Shown here: positions 1 through 8,988 of the stretch, one piece after another
How the letters are laid out: each line of letters starts with the position of its first letter
Position numbering within the stretch: position 1 is the stretch's first letter
DNA from: Microbulbifer sp. HZ11
GTDB taxonomy: Bacteria > Pseudomonadota > Gammaproteobacteria > Pseudomonadales > Cellvibrionaceae
Reading direction: 5' to 3'
DNA: 64,000 nucleotides
Assembly (NCBI RefSeq): GCF_000708675.1
Contig: NZ_JELR01000001.1
Coordinates: forward strand, 1,054,001 to 1,118,000
Translations under genes and position numbers: made by a program
Notes under the pieces: model-generated
What the model was told of the DNA's origin: nothing
Databases searched by the model: none
The model's input: the letters and a program-made list of their open reading frames with translations, nothing else

Positions 1-1863
1 ATCGCGCTGGGACAGCGCAGCATTCAGATCTTCGGCGGTGTAGATACCATCCACCAGGCCACTCAGGGACGCCGGGCCTTCGACCACATCCGCCAGTTTC
101 GGCAGATTGCCGGCAGAAGCTGTGGGCGCGTGACGACCATCGACAAACACAGCCTGACCACCGTCAAAACTGGTGAGACTGCTCTGCAAGGCTTCTATCT
201 GATCGACACATACCGCCTGCAGCTGGGCGCCGAGGACAGTTTCCACGGCGGTTTCCCAACCCCCGCGGGCGCTGATCTGCTCGGCCAGACGCGGACGGTC
301 CTGAAGGTTGTTCTGTTCGAGCCAGCTGGCGACACTCTTGCCCTGCCCCATGGCCGCCTGCTGCAGTGCCTCCAGGGAGGCCTGGCGGCCGCGGCTGGTC
401 TGTAATTGCAGACGCTCCTGATCCAGCTCCGCACCCAGCTCGGTTTCCCGGCGGCGCAGATCCGAGAGCTGTTCTACCTGTTCGGCAATGGATTCGCGCA
501 GTTCTGCCAGCTGTAGCTCCAACTCCGCCAGCTCTTCGTTTTGCTGCTCCAGCTCCGCATCGTCACCGGATCCGGACAGGGATTCGCGCTCGGTCTGCAG
601 CTTGGTAATGCGGTCCTGCAGGCGCTGGCTGGAGGTTTCCAGGTGCTGGATTCGGGACTGCTGTACTTCCGCCCGCTGGCGGGACCCGGAGGCTCCCTGG
701 TTGAATTGATCCCATTCATTCTGCCAGTCACGCATCTGATCTTCGGCGGTCAGCAGGGCCTGGGCAGACTCTTCTTCCGCCGCCTGTACCATTTCCAGAT
801 CGGGAATGATGATTTCCAGTTCGGCGTCAAACTCAACCGCCTTCTCCTGGTCTGCCGCCAACAGTGACTGGGACTCGTTGTATTCCTGCTTGGTGCGGGC
901 GAAGTCCGCCTGCAACTGCGTATTGCGCTCACGGGCGTGGGAAATACTCTGCTCCAGGCGCGCAATATCCGCACCGACCGCATAGAAACGCCCCTGAACT
1001 TCGTTGAACGCATCGGACAGATCGTGATAAGCCACGCGCTGCTCTTCAATACCCGTATCAAAGCCCACCTGACGGGTCACCAGCTCTTCCACGGTGAGCT
1101 CCAGCTCGCCGATCTGCTGTTGTTTGGCATGGGCCTGATCGTCCAGGTCCTTGTACTTGAGGGCCTGCAGGTGCGCCTTGTGAGTACGCTCCTCCTCTTT
1201 GAAGCGGCTGTATTTCTCGGCAGCCGCGGACTGGCGCTCCAGGCGCGACAGCTGACGGTCCAGCTCGTCACGGATATCGGTGAGGCGCTCCAGGTTTTCC
1301 TTGGTGCGGCGCATGCGGTTTTCAGTATCCCGGCGGCGCTCCTTGTATTTGGAGATACCGGCGGCCTCCTCGATAAACACCCGCAGCTCTTCGGGCTTGG
1401 CCTCAATCAATTTCGAGATCATGCCCTGCTCGATGATCGCGTAGCTGCGCGGGCCAAGACCGGTGCCCAGAAACAGGTCCGTCACGTCGCGGCGGCGGCA
1501 CTTCTCGCCGTTCAGGTAATAAATGTTCTGCCCGTCGCGGGTCACCTTGCGCTTGATGGAAATCTCGCTGAAGGCGGCGTATTCACCGGTAAGCTTGCCC
1601 GCGGAATTATCGAAAACCAGCTCGATGGAGGCCTGCCCCACGGGCTTACGACCACTGGAACCGTTAAAGATAACGTCGGTCATGGAATCGCCGCGCAGGT
1701 TTTTCGCGGAGGACTCACCCATTACCCAGCGCACGGCGTCGATGGTGTTGGACTTGCCACAGCCGTTGGGGCCGACCACGGCGCTGAGATTGGAGGGGAA
1801 GTAAACGGTGGTCGGGTCAACGAACGACTTGAATCCGGCCAGCTTGATGCACTTCAAACGCAT
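1..1863 (-). CDS. smc: Chromosome segregation ATPase SMC, N-terminal half (runs off the window)
   Basis: Structural maintenance of chromosomes protein, the ATPase of bacterial condensin, which compacts and helps segregate the chromosome with ScpA/ScpB. Reading from the ATG at 1863 the protein starts MRLKCIKLAGFKSFVDPTTV and has a Walker A loop GPNGCGKSN at about residues 32-40, as in the SMC head. A long, Glu/Gln/Arg-rich heptad-like coiled coil follows toward the hinge. The frame stays open for 621 codons to base 1, so the C-terminal half (rest of the hinge, returning coil, signature and Walker B) lies outside the window. Many open frames on the opposite strand here are shadows of the coiled-coil composition. 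Confidence 0.95.
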   Translation of the reverse strand, partial: MRLKCIKLAGFKSFVDPTTVYFPSNLSAVVGPNGCGKSNTIDAVRWVMGESSAKNLRGDSMTDVIFNGSSGRKPVGQASIELVFDNSAGKLTGEYAAFSEISIKRKVTRDGQNIYYLNGEKCRRRDVTDLFLGTGLGPRSYAIIEQGMISKLIEAKPEELRVFIEEAAGISKYKERRRDTENRMRRTKENLERLTDIRDELDRQLSRLERQSAAAEKYSRFKEEERTHKAHLQALKYKDLDDQAHAKQQQIGELELTVEELVTRQVGFDTGIEEQRVAYHDLSDAFNEVQGRFYAVGADIARLEQSISHARERNTQLQADFARTKQEYNESQSLLAADQEKAVEFDAELEIIIPDLEMVQAAEEESAQALLTAEDQMRDWQNEWDQFNQGASGSRQRAEVQQSRIQHLETSSQRLQDRITKLQTERESLSGSGDDAELEQQNEELAELELQLAELRESIAEQVEQLSDLRRRETELGAELDQERLQLQTSRGRQASLEALQQAAMGQGKSVASWLEQNNLQDRPRLAEQISARGGWETAVETVLGAQLQAVCVDQIEALQSSLTSFDGGQAVFVDGRHAPTASAGNLPKLADVVEGPASLSGLVDGIYTAEDLNAALSQRD

Positions 1864-2160
1864 GGTCTTAAAACTCGGTAATGCCCGGCGCCCGTGCGGT
1901 CACTATTCCGCCGCCGAACGCTCTTCGTTGTACTTTCTGGGGGATTTGCGAAGGGGGTCTGACTGGCCAGTACCCGCAAATCGCCGTTTTGTCTTTGCAA
2001 ACCGCCGATTGTACATGGCTGCGGGCCGGGTTTCAGCGCTATTTTCACAGCAACACGGCTACCACGGCCACGCCTTACAGCGAAGCCGGACAATATGTTT
2101 CGCGGGGTGCCTGAATGAATTGACCCGGTAAATCAGACCGACTCATCGGGCACTTTACCG
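1864..2160. other. Intergenic region between smc start and ccmI stop
   Basis: About 300 bases that should hold the smc promoter (minus strand). I see no convincing gene. An imperfect inverted repeat, CGGTAAA (2126-2132) against TTTACCG (2154-2160), lies just past the ccmI stop. It could fold into a hairpin in the ccmI mRNA but has no T-run, so a factor-independent terminator is not well supported. Confidence 0.4.
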
Positions 2161-3411
2161 TCAGATCTGCTCGTCGATCAGAATGCTCACCGGCTTGGAC
2201 CAGTCGGCCCGAGGCAATTTCTTGATCTCGCCCTGCCAGTCTCCGGGCGCCGGGCGGGCATTGCCGCCGACGGCTAGGCGGGCAACAACCTGCACCTGGT
2301 CTACCGTTTTCAGACTGCGCCCGGGCATCATCGCACGGGACTCATCCAGCACCACCCGTGCGGGCAGATCCGCCGCAGTGAGGCGAACAATCGCCAGCGG
2401 CATCGGACTTTCCGCAGTACGCGCATAAATAAACACCGGCGTGTCCGGGGTGTACGTTACAGATTCTGACAATGACACTGACACCGCAATGGCGTTTTCG
2501 GCAGAGGCCCCCGAGTCACTGATGGCCGACGGCTTCTCTACCGTACTGCCAGACCCACTGCTGCCAGCCTGTGCCATTGCTGCTTCTGCTCGCTGCACAC
2601 CAGCGGCCAGAGCCTGAGCCGCGCCAGACCCCGGGGCCATCTGCGCCAACGCCTGCTGCCAATGGGTTTTCGCTGCGGCATAGTTCTTTTGCTCGAAGGC
2701 CGCAATCCCTGCCAGACCGAGCGCGGTTGTATTGTTCGGCTGGGTGGACAGAACCTGATCCACTTCGCGAATCACCTCCGCACTCATCTGTGACCCGTTG
2801 GCAAAAAACAGCGCCTGAGCAAGCTCAGCACGGATGTTGGCCGCTTGGGGTTCGTGGGCCACGATATAACGGTACTGTGACACCGCGCCCTGGACATCAT
2901 TACTTACCAGCAACCGCTGCGCCAAAACGTACCGGCTGTTGAGGTCCTCAGGATGGCTGAGCGCACGCTCACGCAACTGCTGAGTAATCCGCGCTTCCGC
3001 TACCATATCCGTATCACCGGACTGACTGGCGGCCATATCCCGGTACAGAGAAAGGTCGTCGTGTGCCCCCCAGTAGACATACAGGCCGACGGCTGCAACG
3101 GGCACTACAAGCGCCAGCCCCAACAGCAGGCCGCGACCACCAGACTGGTGCTGCGACAGACGATAGGCCGCGCCCGACTCCTCAGCCAGCAACTTGCGGC
3201 CAAGCTCCGCTTTCAGGGATTCATATTGCGAAGTATCGATAGACCCACTGTCGTGCGCACTTTCGATCTCCGCCAGATGTTCCCGGTAGAGCACTGCTTG
3301 CGAATCCAGACTCTGGGCTACCGGTCTTGGCTGCTTGCGCAACAGTGGCCAGGCAATCACTGCCGCGAGGGGGAAAAGCAGCAGCGCCAGCACTATCCAA
3401 AGATCAATCAT
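2161..3411 (-). CDS. ccmI: Cytochrome c biogenesis protein CcmI (apocytochrome c chaperone)
   Basis: Membrane protein that presents apocytochrome c to the CcmF/CcmH haem lyase. The 416-residue product starts with a membrane helix (IDLWIVLALLLFPLAAVIAW), then the typical CcmI coiled region with a short-loop 'LYREHLAEIE' segment. A second helix (about residues 95-112, LLLGLALVVPVAAVGLYVY) and periplasmic TPR-like repeats (about 140-265) follow, then a C-terminal domain. Its ATG overlaps the ccmH stop by 8 bases, so the two are translationally coupled. The pair is separated from the rest of the ccm genes by more than 5 kb. Confidence 0.92.
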   Translation of the reverse strand: MIDLWIVLALLLFPLAAVIAWPLLRKQPRPVAQSLDSQAVLYREHLAEIESAHDSGSIDTSQYESLKAELGRKLLAEESGAAYRLSQHQSGGRGLLLGLALVVPVAAVGLYVYWGAHDDLSLYRDMAASQSGDTDMVAEARITQQLRERALSHPEDLNSRYVLAQRLLVSNDVQGAVSQYRYIVAHEPQAANIRAELAQALFFANGSQMSAEVIREVDQVLSTQPNNTTALGLAGIAAFEQKNYAAAKTHWQQALAQMAPGSGAAQALAAGVQRAEAAMAQAGSSGSGSTVEKPSAISDSGASAENAIAVSVSLSESVTYTPDTPVFIYARTAESPMPLAIVRLTAADLPARVVLDESRAMMPGRSLKTVDQVQVVARLAVGGNARPAPGDWQGEIKKLPRADWSKPVSILIDEQI

Positions 3412-3973
3412 CGTTTTTACTACCGCTTTTCTGCCGGGTTACCGGGTTGGGTTCACCGGGTTGTTCTCTGCTGTCGAGCAACTGTGCCAGCCGCTGGGCT
3501 TCCTCCGCGCTCAGGGTCCCGTCGCCATCCCCTTGATCGCCACCGCGCCCGCTACGAGAGCGCGCCACAATCACAATCAGGGACAACATTCCGAGTGCGG
3601 CAAATACACCCGGCGCCACCCACAGCAACATCGTGTTGCGCTGCAGCGGGGGGCGATACAGAACGAAGTCGCCATAGCGGGCCACCATATACTCATTGAT
3701 CTCTTTGTCGCTGAACCCCTCTTCCAACAGCCGGCGAACCTCGCGCCGCAGATCTGTCGCCACCATGGAGTCCGACCCGGCCAGATTCTGGTTCTGACAC
3801 TTGGGGCAGCGCATCTCTTCGATTAAAACCTGGTAGCGCGCCTGCAGTTCGGGCGTGGACAGGGGCTCCACTTCTACCGACGCAAAGCTGGTAGACAAAG
3901 GTGCGACCATGGCGGTTAGCAGGGTCAGGATGGCAGCAAGTGGAGCTGCGAAGATTTTTTTCTGCACTGGCAT
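3404..3973 (-). CDS. ccmH: Cytochrome c biogenesis protein CcmH (thiol-disulfide component)
   Basis: Small membrane-anchored oxidoreductase that keeps the haem-binding cysteines of apocytochrome c reduced and works with CcmF. The 189-residue protein has an N-terminal signal sequence and the CcmH signature MRCPKCQNQNLAGSDS with redox CxxC cysteines at about residues 55-58. The amphipathic 'DLRREVRRLLEEG' helix, the conserved YGDFVLYRPP segment and one membrane helix (about 118-138) follow. The C-terminal tail is charged. It is the first gene of a ccmH-ccmI pair standing alone, directly divergent from the tRNA-Val promoter, so it needs its own promoter in 3974-4120; I could not identify one with confidence. 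Confidence 0.93.
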   Translation of the reverse strand: MPVQKKIFAAPLAAILTLLTAMVAPLSTSFASVEVEPLSTPELQARYQVLIEEMRCPKCQNQNLAGSDSMVATDLRREVRRLLEEGFSDKEINEYMVARYGDFVLYRPPLQRNTMLLWVAPGVFAALGMLSLIVIVARSRSGRGGDQGDGDGTLSAEEAQRLAQLLDSREQPGEPNPVTRQKSGSKNDD

Positions 3974-4119
3974 TCTCCGGCGGAAATTCTGCCGATTATA
4001 TCAGCGCCAGCGCCTACGAACACGCCCGGAAAGAAACCGTGCCGATACCGTGCGCACAAAACAGAATCCCGCTAGCGTTCCGTTAACCCATTGAATTGAA
4101 AAAAAATTTTCAAAAACCG

Positions 4120-4147
4120 TTGACGCCCCAAAAAATATCATTACTAT
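4120..4147 (+). promoter_or_regulatory. Probable sigma70 promoter for the tRNA-Val/tRNA-Asp unit
   Basis: TTGACG at 4120-4125 and TACTAT at 4142-4147, 16 bases apart, ending 17 bases before the tRNA-Val 5' end. An A/T-rich stretch just upstream (4099-4117) resembles an UP element. Confidence 0.6.
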
Positions 4148-4164
4148 ACGCAGCTCCTGACGCG

Positions 4165-4240
4165 GGGTGGTTAGCTCAGTTGGTAGAGCGGCGCCCTTAC
4201 AAGGCGTAGGTCACAGGTTCGACCCCTGTACCACCCACCA
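4165..4240 (+). tRNA. tRNA-Val (anticodon TAC)
   Basis: 76 bases including an encoded CCA. Acceptor GGGTGGT pairs with ACCACCC; D-arm GCTC/GAGC; anticodon stem GCGCC/GGCGT with loop CTTACAA, giving anticodon TAC at 4198-4200; T-arm ACAGG TTCGACC CCTGT. Confidence 0.96.
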
Positions 4241-4290
4241 CTTTCCTTTACATCTGCACGGCAGATCGCGCAAAGGAATGTCAGGAATGC

Positions 4291-4367
4291 GGACCGGTAG
4301 TTCAGTTGGTTAGAATGCCGGCCTGTCACGCCGGAGGTCGCGGGTTCGAGTCCCGTCCGGTCCGCCA
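4291..4367 (+). tRNA. tRNA-Asp (anticodon GTC)
   Basis: 77 bases with encoded CCA. Acceptor GGACCGG/CCGGTCC, anticodon stem CCGGC/GCCGG with loop CTGTCAC (anticodon GTC), T-arm with TTCGAGT. It lies 50 bases after tRNA-Val and is probably cotranscribed with it. Confidence 0.96.
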
Positions 4368-4374
4368 CATACAG

Positions 4375-4406
4375 AAAAGGCTCTCACGAAAGTGAGGGCC
4401 TTTTTT
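4375..4406 (+). terminator. Rho-independent terminator after tRNA-Asp
   Basis: Stem AAGGCTCTCAC / GTGAGGGCCTT with a GAAA tetraloop, followed by TTTT. It ends the tRNA-Val/Asp transcript. Confidence 0.85.
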
Positions 4407-4445
4407 GTATGTGGTTGATCGGCGTGCGAGAACCCTCGTTCGATC

Positions 4446-4502
4446 AAATTGCGCAGCAATTTAAGACGCCGAAGGCGCCCGAAGGGTGAGCGGCGCAGCC
4501 GC
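4446..4502. repeat. Cluster of three small triloop hairpins next to tRNA-Asp
   Basis: Three consecutive inverted repeats with 3-base loops: AAATTGC-gca-GCAATTT (4446-4462, perfect), GACGCC-gaa-GGCGCC (4465-4479, one mismatch) and GCGGC-gca-GCCGC (4490-4502, perfect), with CGAAGGG between the last two. A similar run of small palindromes, again containing CCCGAAGGG, sits beside tRNA-Ser at 48725-48768. The function is unknown. Confidence 0.6.
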
Positions 4503-4580
4503 GAATCAGTCCCGGCCGCACCGCACGCTACCTACACATCTCTCTATTTCAATTTTCCCTTTCGTTTCCACGAACCGAAT

Positions 4581-6218
4581 TTACAGCGCATCCAAAAATT
4601 CCCGATGCTCGGTAGAAAACTCGAAGTTATTAAACTTGTCCCAGTTAATTGACCAGGTCATCAAACCACCGAGCCCGGTCCACCCTGTACTAGTATGTGG
4701 CGTGTAAGTAGTACACCCCTCGAGCTTCACCAGGCAATTCAGTGCGGCATGCACTTCACTGACGGAAGTAAACCCGCCACCGGCATTTACATTTGCCGGC
4801 AAGCCGATTAACACCTGATCCTGACGCAGCGGAGGGAAGAAATAATCGGGATTACCACCGACATTAAAGCCCGTTAATACCATGTCAGCCATGGCGATAT
4901 GAAAATCCGCAACGCCCATGCTGTGATACTGATCGTCCAGCCCGATAATGGAACCGGAGTTGTAATGCTGCACTTGCAACCAGTTCAGCTGGTCGCGCAT
5001 TGCATGAATGACTGGAAGGTAAGCGCCAGCACGGCGATCACAGCCGGAGCAGGAACCACCGTAAAAGCTGTAACCCAACTGCACGAAGAACGTCTCAGGT
5101 GCCATAGTAAGCATGAAGTCGTCACCATAATGGGACGTCAGAGCCTGCAGCGCCTCAATCAGATAAACGATCACCGGCGTTGTCGGATTGCGGAAATCCA
5201 CATCCCCCGCATTCAACTCCAGCGAGTGCCCCTCGAAGTCCACATCCAATCCATCAAATCCGTAGCGATCGATAATCTCGATCATCGATGCGATAAAATT
5301 ATCGCGGGCGGCAGCGCTTTCAAGACGAACCTGGCCATTGGCCCCACCGATACTGATAATAATTTTTTTACCGGCTGCCTGCTTGGCCTGAATACCGGTA
5401 ATAAAATCCTGCTCATCAAACAGCGGGTCCAATACAAATCCAATTTCACCCGGCGCCGCCCCCGTGGGCTCCGCAAAGGAAACATTGATCGCATCAAATG
5501 CATCGGAGACTTCGGCAATGGGAATCACCCCAGAACCATTGTCGAAATTGTGCCAGTAACCGGAAATCAGCCGGGCACTATTGCCACCACTGGAACCACC
5601 CGACGAACTGCTGGACGAGCTGGAAGTCGATCCGCCGGACGAGGAGCTGGAGGACGAACTGGAAGATGTGCCACAACTGGCGACATAGGTCCATGCGTGA
5701 TCCCAATAGGTCCCCTCCCCTGGCGCATACGCCCAGGCAGATTCAGATGAACACCAACCGGCAATATCGCATATGTATTCATCACCCAGGTTCTGCACCC
5801 GCTGACCTACCGCATAGCTGGTTCCCGCAACATACTGCACAGAGCTACAGCTACCACCGCCAGAGGAAGAACCCGAAGACGAACTGGATGATGAGCTGGA
5901 CGAGGAGGAGCTGGATGAAGATGAACTCGATGATGACGAGCTCGACGAAGAACTCGAGGAGTTCCCGCCGTCACACTGGCCGATGATCGACCACTCCTGC
6001 CACTGGCCCGAGTTCTGTGCGGGATCTGCGCCCTGGCTCCACCAATTGGCCTGATACGCCGTCTCGATATGCTGCACCTGTGCTCCGCCGCTGTATGCAT
6101 CACTGCTATTCCAGACTGCAAGACCAGAACAATCCACGGCATAAGTGGAGCCAGTGCCAACCAATCCGATGATACACAACAGCCAGCGTGTTGCGGTCGA
6201 AACCAATTTCGTTTTCAT
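4581..6218 (-). CDS. Secreted GH18 chitinase with chitin-binding module and poly-serine linkers
   Basis: Predicted extracellular chitinase (hydrolysis of beta-1,4 GlcNAc links). I start it at the ATG at 6218, preceded by AAAGGTGAAC; an upstream in-frame ATG at 6278 lacks a good ribosome site. This gives 545 residues: signal peptide 1-27; CBM5/12-like module about 28-83 (AYQANWWSQGADPAQNSGQW); long serine linker; a second small Cys-containing module (YICDIAGWCSSES...YWDHAWTYV); second serine linker; then a GH18 barrel with SIGGANG and the catalytic FDGLDVDFEG, acid/base Glu about 329. The barrel resembles compact bacterial ChiC/ChiD-type GH18 domains. It lies 86 bases downstream of a larger chitinase, with no evident terminator between, so the two may form one operon. 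Confidence 0.9.
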   Translation of the reverse strand: MKTKLVSTATRWLLCIIGLVGTGSTYAVDCSGLAVWNSSDAYSGGAQVQHIETAYQANWWSQGADPAQNSGQWQEWSIIGQCDGGNSSSSSSSSSSSSSSSSSSSSSSSSSSSSSGSSSGGGSCSSVQYVAGTSYAVGQRVQNLGDEYICDIAGWCSSESAWAYAPGEGTYWDHAWTYVASCGTSSSSSSSSSSGGSTSSSSSSSSGGSSGGNSARLISGYWHNFDNGSGVIPIAEVSDAFDAINVSFAEPTGAAPGEIGFVLDPLFDEQDFITGIQAKQAAGKKIIISIGGANGQVRLESAAARDNFIASMIEIIDRYGFDGLDVDFEGHSLELNAGDVDFRNPTTPVIVYLIEALQALTSHYGDDFMLTMAPETFFVQLGYSFYGGSCSGCDRRAGAYLPVIHAMRDQLNWLQVQHYNSGSIIGLDDQYHSMGVADFHIAMADMVLTGFNVGGNPDYFFPPLRQDQVLIGLPANVNAGGGFTSVSEVHAALNCLVKLEGCTTYTPHTSTGWTGLGGLMTWSINWDKFNNFEFSTEHREFLDAL

Positions 6219-6304
6219 AAGTTCACCTTTATTTTTATTGAGTAATTTGTGGCCCGCCCATGCCGCAACCAGTAACACGGGGGACCACCATTCACGACGC
6301 GCCT

Positions 6305-8791
6305 CTAGCGCAGGGGGATAATCAGTGACTCACATTCCGCAACAGTAATATTGCGCCCACAGACAGGGATCTGGTCTGCGGGATCACCGTCGGACTGATC
6401 GACCGTCAGGCTATTCCCTAAAACATGGTTCACCGTATTGAGGTTGTAACCATTGTCCTGCTCCGCCATCCAGAAAAAGATTCCGGCCAGCCCATTGTCT
6501 TTGGCGTACTGCGCCTTCAAGGCCACCGTTCGCGGAGTTTCTACCGAGATAAATGCTCCGATTCCGTCGTTGTACAGGTAATCTGCATTGGACTCCTTGT
6601 CGGTGTACAGCCAGAACCCGTTACGTGGCTGCATGTTGCTGTCGAGGTAATTCTGGTAAAGGTCGTAACCCTCTATGACACCAGCCTCCCAAGAGCCGAG
6701 CCCGGCAATACCGAGAATCAAATCCGCCCCACTCCAGCTGGCATCACCGTAGCCCGTGTTTCCGGTAACCCCGTAAGTAAACTCGGAAATGTCGCCAGGG
6801 TTGGTCGCTTTCGACCGATGATAGTTGGCGCCGCCGATCATCAATTTATTTGCCGGTACACCAAGACTCTGAAGATAGGCAAGCGTCCAGTTAGCGGACG
6901 TCCCCGCCGAAGATCCCGTCGCCATCGGATTAATATAGAGAGGTGTGTGATGCGAGAGCTCCCGCTCCCAGGCACCGGTGAGGTCGTAGGTCATCGCGTA
7001 CAGGCGATCCATATAGGGATGAACCTGAGACCAGTCGATTTTTTCAAGACGACCCAGCCCCGCAGGAATCGCGGAGGATAACCGGTATGGCTTACCGGTT
7101 TTTTCACTCAGCCAATCCATCCCTGCTCGCAGTTCGCGAATCAGTGTGGCGTAGTTTTCGCCATCGTCTTCCCGCGCCATTCCAACCACAGCACCATCAC
7201 TTCCGGGATACTCCCAGTCGATGTCCACACCATCAAAGTCATAGCGTTCGAGAAAATGCACAACGGAATCAACGAAAACTTTGCGCCTTTCCGGATCATG
7301 CGCCATCCACGGGAACCCTTCCGACAAGGTCCAGCCCCCAATGGAAAGGTCGAGCTTTAATTGCGGATTTTGTTCACGGAGCTGGTACAGAACACCGAAC
7401 ACACCCCCGACATTATCTTTATCGAGTGCGTACATACTCTCAGTACCCACCACGCCTTTCGGCGCGACACCCACGTCACGTACGAAGGCAGCTTCAAAAT
7501 CCGCCACCGCCATGGCACCATCGGGAAGCGCACTCTGACTACAGGTTCGCATCACCGCGGCCGGAGCGGATGTGGGAAAACCCCCGTCCTGTTCATTCTT
7601 TGCATCGGGGTAACAGACTCCGGCAAAGCCATAGACAATGCGGTGCAAGTTGGCCGCCGGCAACTGCGTGAAATTGTACTGGCGGCCGTAAATTGCCCAG
7701 TCGCCAATATACGTAACGATTTCCGTTCCCGAGCTCAGGCTATAGGTGTTGTGCTGCAATGGAAGGTTTCCGGGTACCAGCTTGGTACCGCGGGCTCCGT
7801 TGTCCACATCCAGTCCGCCGTGATCACCACCATTATCTGACGCCGGATTGGCACCCCCCTGATAACCGGTAATCGGCGACTGGGTATCGGCAATCCGTGC
7901 GGGCGCAATTGCACCGGTGGGGTTGACCACCCCTGCACTCAGGTTTCCATCAACAGGCTGCGGCTCTCCGTAATCAATGTTATTGGGAATGGGTACTGGA
8001 CAGAGGGCATCGTCGGGGTAGCCGGCCGCCTCCCACTGCCCCGGATATGCAGTGTTGTCCGGTGCGATGGAATGGGTATCCACCAACGCGCGATAGGCAA
8101 CTCCCTGATAGGCTACCACCGTACCTTGCGTGTACAGAGTGCCGGTTTGCCACTCGACCGCACAAAAAAATTCATCCGGCACGCTGCCACCACCGCCACC
8201 ACTGCTACTGCCACCACCGGAACAGGCCGCTTCGCTGCTACCGGTCCAGGCATTTTCCCAGGCCCAGCCGATGCCCGGCTCGTAAGCAGAATTACCGGAA
8301 GAACACCAACCGGCTACGGAACAGGCGTAGAAACCGCCCGCATTTGTCACAACATCTCCGGCTGTGTAGCTGCTGCCGGAAACATAGGCGGGGCAGCCAC
8401 CGCCATTGCCCGAAGATCCTCCTGAGCCAGAACTGGAGCTACTGCTCCCACCGCCGGAGCTACTGCTGGAGCTGGAACTACTACTGGAGCTGGAGCTACC
8501 TGAGCCCGAACTGCTGGAACCGGGGGCATCACAGATACCGAGCACGGTCCAGGCGTGCTCCCAGGCCCAGCCACTGCCCGGAGCGTACGCCCCTCCCTGG
8601 CTACACCAGCCGCCAACATCGCAACGGTACGCATCGCCCGCGCTTTGCACCGTGGCACCGGTGGTATAACTGCCACCGTCGATAAATTCCGGCGCACTAG
8701 AACAATCGTACGCCGCCGCACTTGTCACAGCCCAAAGGCCGATCAATGCAGCGCCGGTTTTCAACATCCTTTTTATTGTTGTTGTTTTCAT
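6305..8791 (-). CDS. Large secreted multimodular GH18 chitinase
   Basis: Predicted extracellular chitinase of 828 residues. Signal peptide 1-27 (ending SAAA). Two related Cys-rich modules follow at about 28-88 and 132-190, both with GWCS...AY.PG.GWAWE.AW; serine/glycine linkers separate them. A CBM5/12-like module lies at about 207-265 (WQTGTLYTQGTVVAYQGVAY...PGQWEAAG). The GH18 catalytic domain runs from about 355 to 800, with DLSIGGWTLS and the catalytic FDGVDIDWEYPG (acid/base Glu about 527), as in ChiA-type enzymes with an inserted alpha/beta domain. The ATG at 8791 follows AGGAG at 11-base spacing. Two operator-like palindromes lie 160-210 bases upstream. The Cys-rich module is shared with the neighbouring chitinase, which suggests duplication within the locus. 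Confidence 0.93.
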   Translation of the reverse strand: MKTTTIKRMLKTGAALIGLWAVTSAAAYDCSSAPEFIDGGSYTTGATVQSAGDAYRCDVGGWCSQGGAYAPGSGWAWEHAWTVLGICDAPGSSSSGSGSSSSSSSSSSSSSSGGGSSSSSSGSGGSSGNGGGCPAYVSGSSYTAGDVVTNAGGFYACSVAGWCSSGNSAYEPGIGWAWENAWTGSSEAACSGGGSSSGGGGGSVPDEFFCAVEWQTGTLYTQGTVVAYQGVAYRALVDTHSIAPDNTAYPGQWEAAGYPDDALCPVPIPNNIDYGEPQPVDGNLSAGVVNPTGAIAPARIADTQSPITGYQGGANPASDNGGDHGGLDVDNGARGTKLVPGNLPLQHNTYSLSSGTEIVTYIGDWAIYGRQYNFTQLPAANLHRIVYGFAGVCYPDAKNEQDGGFPTSAPAAVMRTCSQSALPDGAMAVADFEAAFVRDVGVAPKGVVGTESMYALDKDNVGGVFGVLYQLREQNPQLKLDLSIGGWTLSEGFPWMAHDPERRKVFVDSVVHFLERYDFDGVDIDWEYPGSDGAVVGMAREDDGENYATLIRELRAGMDWLSEKTGKPYRLSSAIPAGLGRLEKIDWSQVHPYMDRLYAMTYDLTGAWERELSHHTPLYINPMATGSSAGTSANWTLAYLQSLGVPANKLMIGGANYHRSKATNPGDISEFTYGVTGNTGYGDASWSGADLILGIAGLGSWEAGVIEGYDLYQNYLDSNMQPRNGFWLYTDKESNADYLYNDGIGAFISVETPRTVALKAQYAKDNGLAGIFFWMAEQDNGYNLNTVNHVLGNSLTVDQSDGDPADQIPVCGRNITVAECESLIIPLR

Positions 8792-8948
8792 GTTTTCTTC
8801 TTCTCCTGATCGAAGAGTCGGTAATTGTCTGGCAGAAGATTCCGCCCGCTTGAATGGATCTGTACCGCAAGGAAAGAAAACGCTAGAGGAAAGAACCCCC
8901 CTCTTGTGAACGGGGGTTTAGAAAGGAAGCCACCACCGGCCTTTAGCC

Positions 8949-8960
8949 GACAGCGCTGTC
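8949..8960. promoter_or_regulatory. Palindromic operator candidate 1 (chitinase promoter region)
   Basis: Perfect 12-base palindrome GACAGCGCTGTC with a central CG, the form bound by LacI-family regulators. On the minus strand it reads TTGACAGCGCTGTC and so overlaps a TTGACA hexamer. It lies about 160 bases before the chitinase start. Confidence 0.6.
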
Positions 8961-8988
8961 AACTAGCGGGGATCAAGCTAGGGGGTAG

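Noticed and set aside
937..1881. Long plus-strand open frame opposite smc
   Set aside because: Antisense to an unmistakable SMC head and coiled coil; long shadows are expected from its GC-rich codon bias.
4171..4368. Minus-strand frame across tRNA-Val and tRNA-Asp (MADRTGLEPATSG...)
   Set aside because: A well-known false gene produced by translating tRNA genes backwards.
5498..5986. Plus-strand frames opposite the serine linkers of the chitinases (also at 8047-8685)
   Set aside because: Low-complexity antisense of poly-serine codons; no ribosome site or known family.
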